In this document: positions 7,027 through 7,823 of the stretch, piece after piece
How the letters are laid out: each line of letters starts with the position of its first letter
How positions within the stretch are numbered: position 1 is the first letter of the stretch
Source: Bacteroidales bacterium
GTDB taxonomy: Bacteria > Bacteroidota > Bacteroidia > Bacteroidales > VadinHA17
Direction of reading: 5' to 3'
NCBI GenBank assembly: GCA_003501665.1
Contig: DNOQ01000620.1
Location: 18,113-25,935 of the forward strand
Length of the DNA: 7,823 nucleotides
Position numbers and translations under genes: made by a program
The notes under the pieces: model-generated
Seen by the model: the letters and a program-made list of their open reading frames with translations, nothing else
Databases searched by the model: none
What the model was told of the DNA's origin: nothing

Positions 7027-7823
7027 ATGTTACTTAAAATATTCAGGGGAACGGGGCCGGAAGTAATCCTTCTGATAATCATTACGCTTATATTGCTTTG
7101 GCTCAGTGCGTTTATTGATCCGCAGGTTCAGTCGGCAGCTGTCTATGAAGTAAAGCCGATGCCGTTATATGGTGTGCTTAAATATTTAACAGGAACGGAT
7201 ATACGGGCAGGTGTAATATTAACATTCATTATTCTGACGGTATTGCTTTTTTTACTGGTTAATTTCAATACATCTGTTTTTTTTATAGAAGAGAGAACAT
7301 TTCTTCCTGCTTTTATATATGTTCTTTTCAGTTCTCTTCTGCCCTCACTTCAGGTTCTTAATCCGGTTTTACCTGCATTGGTATTCCTGTTGCCGGCATT
7401 AAAAAGAATTATGGAAGCTTACAGGAAATCCGGTACAGCTTTCAATTTTTTTGACGCAGCCCTTCTTATCAGTATCGGCTCACTTTTTTACGCGGATCTG
7501 ATCTGGTTCGGACTCCTGGTATTCGCAGGTATAGTATTGTTGAGATCGGTAAATATGATTGAAATATTTATTTCGGTCGCAGGTCTCTTAACTCCATATA
7601 TTATGGTCTTCGGGATCTGGTATGTTATTGGCAATGACATGGGAATACTGGCAGGGGATCTCAGAGAAAATCTTTTTGCAGGGAGCCCTGAGATTGCTTT
7701 TTCAGGAACAGAAAAGGTTGTTTTGATCTTTTCGGGATTGCTTATTCTGGTAAGTACTCTGTTTCTGTTTCAGCAGGCGCACAAAAGAAAAATTAAGTCA
7801 CGTAAAACCTTTTATCTTCTTTT
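7027..7823 (+). CDS. DUF6427-like integral membrane protein, C-terminus cut by window edge
   Basis: Open reading frame from ATG 7027 to the window edge, about 265 codons with no stop. It begins MLLKIFRGTGPEVILLIIIT and is strongly hydrophobic, with likely membrane spans near residues 12-29, 61-80, 92-126 (one or two), 142-172 (one or two), 178-201, and 231-248. A basic segment (HKRKIKSRK, 252-260) near the visible end probably faces the cytoplasm. The N-terminus, the FIEERTFLPAFIYVL segment (86-100), and the place beside purD resemble the Bacteroidota family DUF6427. I assign that from memory with moderate confidence, and its function is unknown. It starts five bases after the purD stop without a visible promoter, so it is probably co-transcribed with purD. 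It has no catalytic motif I can recognise. Known relatives are about 300 residues, so little may be missing. Confidence 0.7.
   Translation, partial: MLLKIFRGTGPEVILLIIITLILLWLSAFIDPQVQSAAVYEVKPMPLYGVLKYLTGTDIRAGVILTFIILTVLLFLLVNFNTSVFFIEERTFLPAFIYVLFSSLLPSLQVLNPVLPALVFLLPALKRIMEAYRKSGTAFNFFDAALLISIGSLFYADLIWFGLLVFAGIVLLRSVNMIEIFISVAGLLTPYIMVFGIWYVIGNDMGILAGDLRENLFAGSPEIAFSGTEKVVLIFSGLLILVSTLFLFQQAHKRKIKSRKTFYLL

Overview
The window reads as ordinary chromosome of a Bacteroidota bacterium, probably Bacteroidales or a close relative. Four things point there. The promoters fit the Bacteroidota pattern, TTTG then about 19 bases then TAnnTTTG, with a clean example before purD. Starts lack Shine-Dalgarno sequences and sit in A/T-rich leaders. 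L13 and S9 have typical Bacteroidota sequences. The window also holds a ~1,020-residue DUF2723 protein and a DUF6427-like membrane protein, both characteristic of the phylum. I see no mobile element, CRISPR array, tRNA, rRNA, or sign of recent transfer.

Layout. Positions 1-775, minus strand: ribosomal protein operon rplM (L13) then rpsI (S9), with S9 cut by the left edge. Positions 776-956: the divergent intergenic region, with a likely rplM promoter and a structured leader on the minus strand and a weak promoter candidate on the plus strand. From 957 on, every gene is on the plus strand and tightly packed: guanine deaminase (957-1427), a compact alkylpurine DNA glycosylase (1429-1944), a multi-membrane-span DUF2723/TMEM260-like protein (1991-5056), a NodB-type polysaccharide deacetylase (5063-5674), purD (5753-7021), and a DUF6427-like membrane protein that runs off the right edge (7027-7823).

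How they work together. The first two plus-strand genes, one base apart, both act on purines: one deaminates free guanine, the other excises damaged purines from DNA. The next two, six bases apart, look like envelope glycan or glycoprotein functions: a GT-C-fold relative of protein O-mannosyltransferases and a carbohydrate deacetylase. purD (de novo purine synthesis) has its own promoter, so the cluster probably contains at least two transcription units. The purine theme at both ends may be coincidence.

No clearly new biological system is visible. The points most worth checking are the rplM leader and its GTG start, the DUF2723-deacetylase pair, the shortened glycosylase, and the uncharacterised membrane protein after purD.
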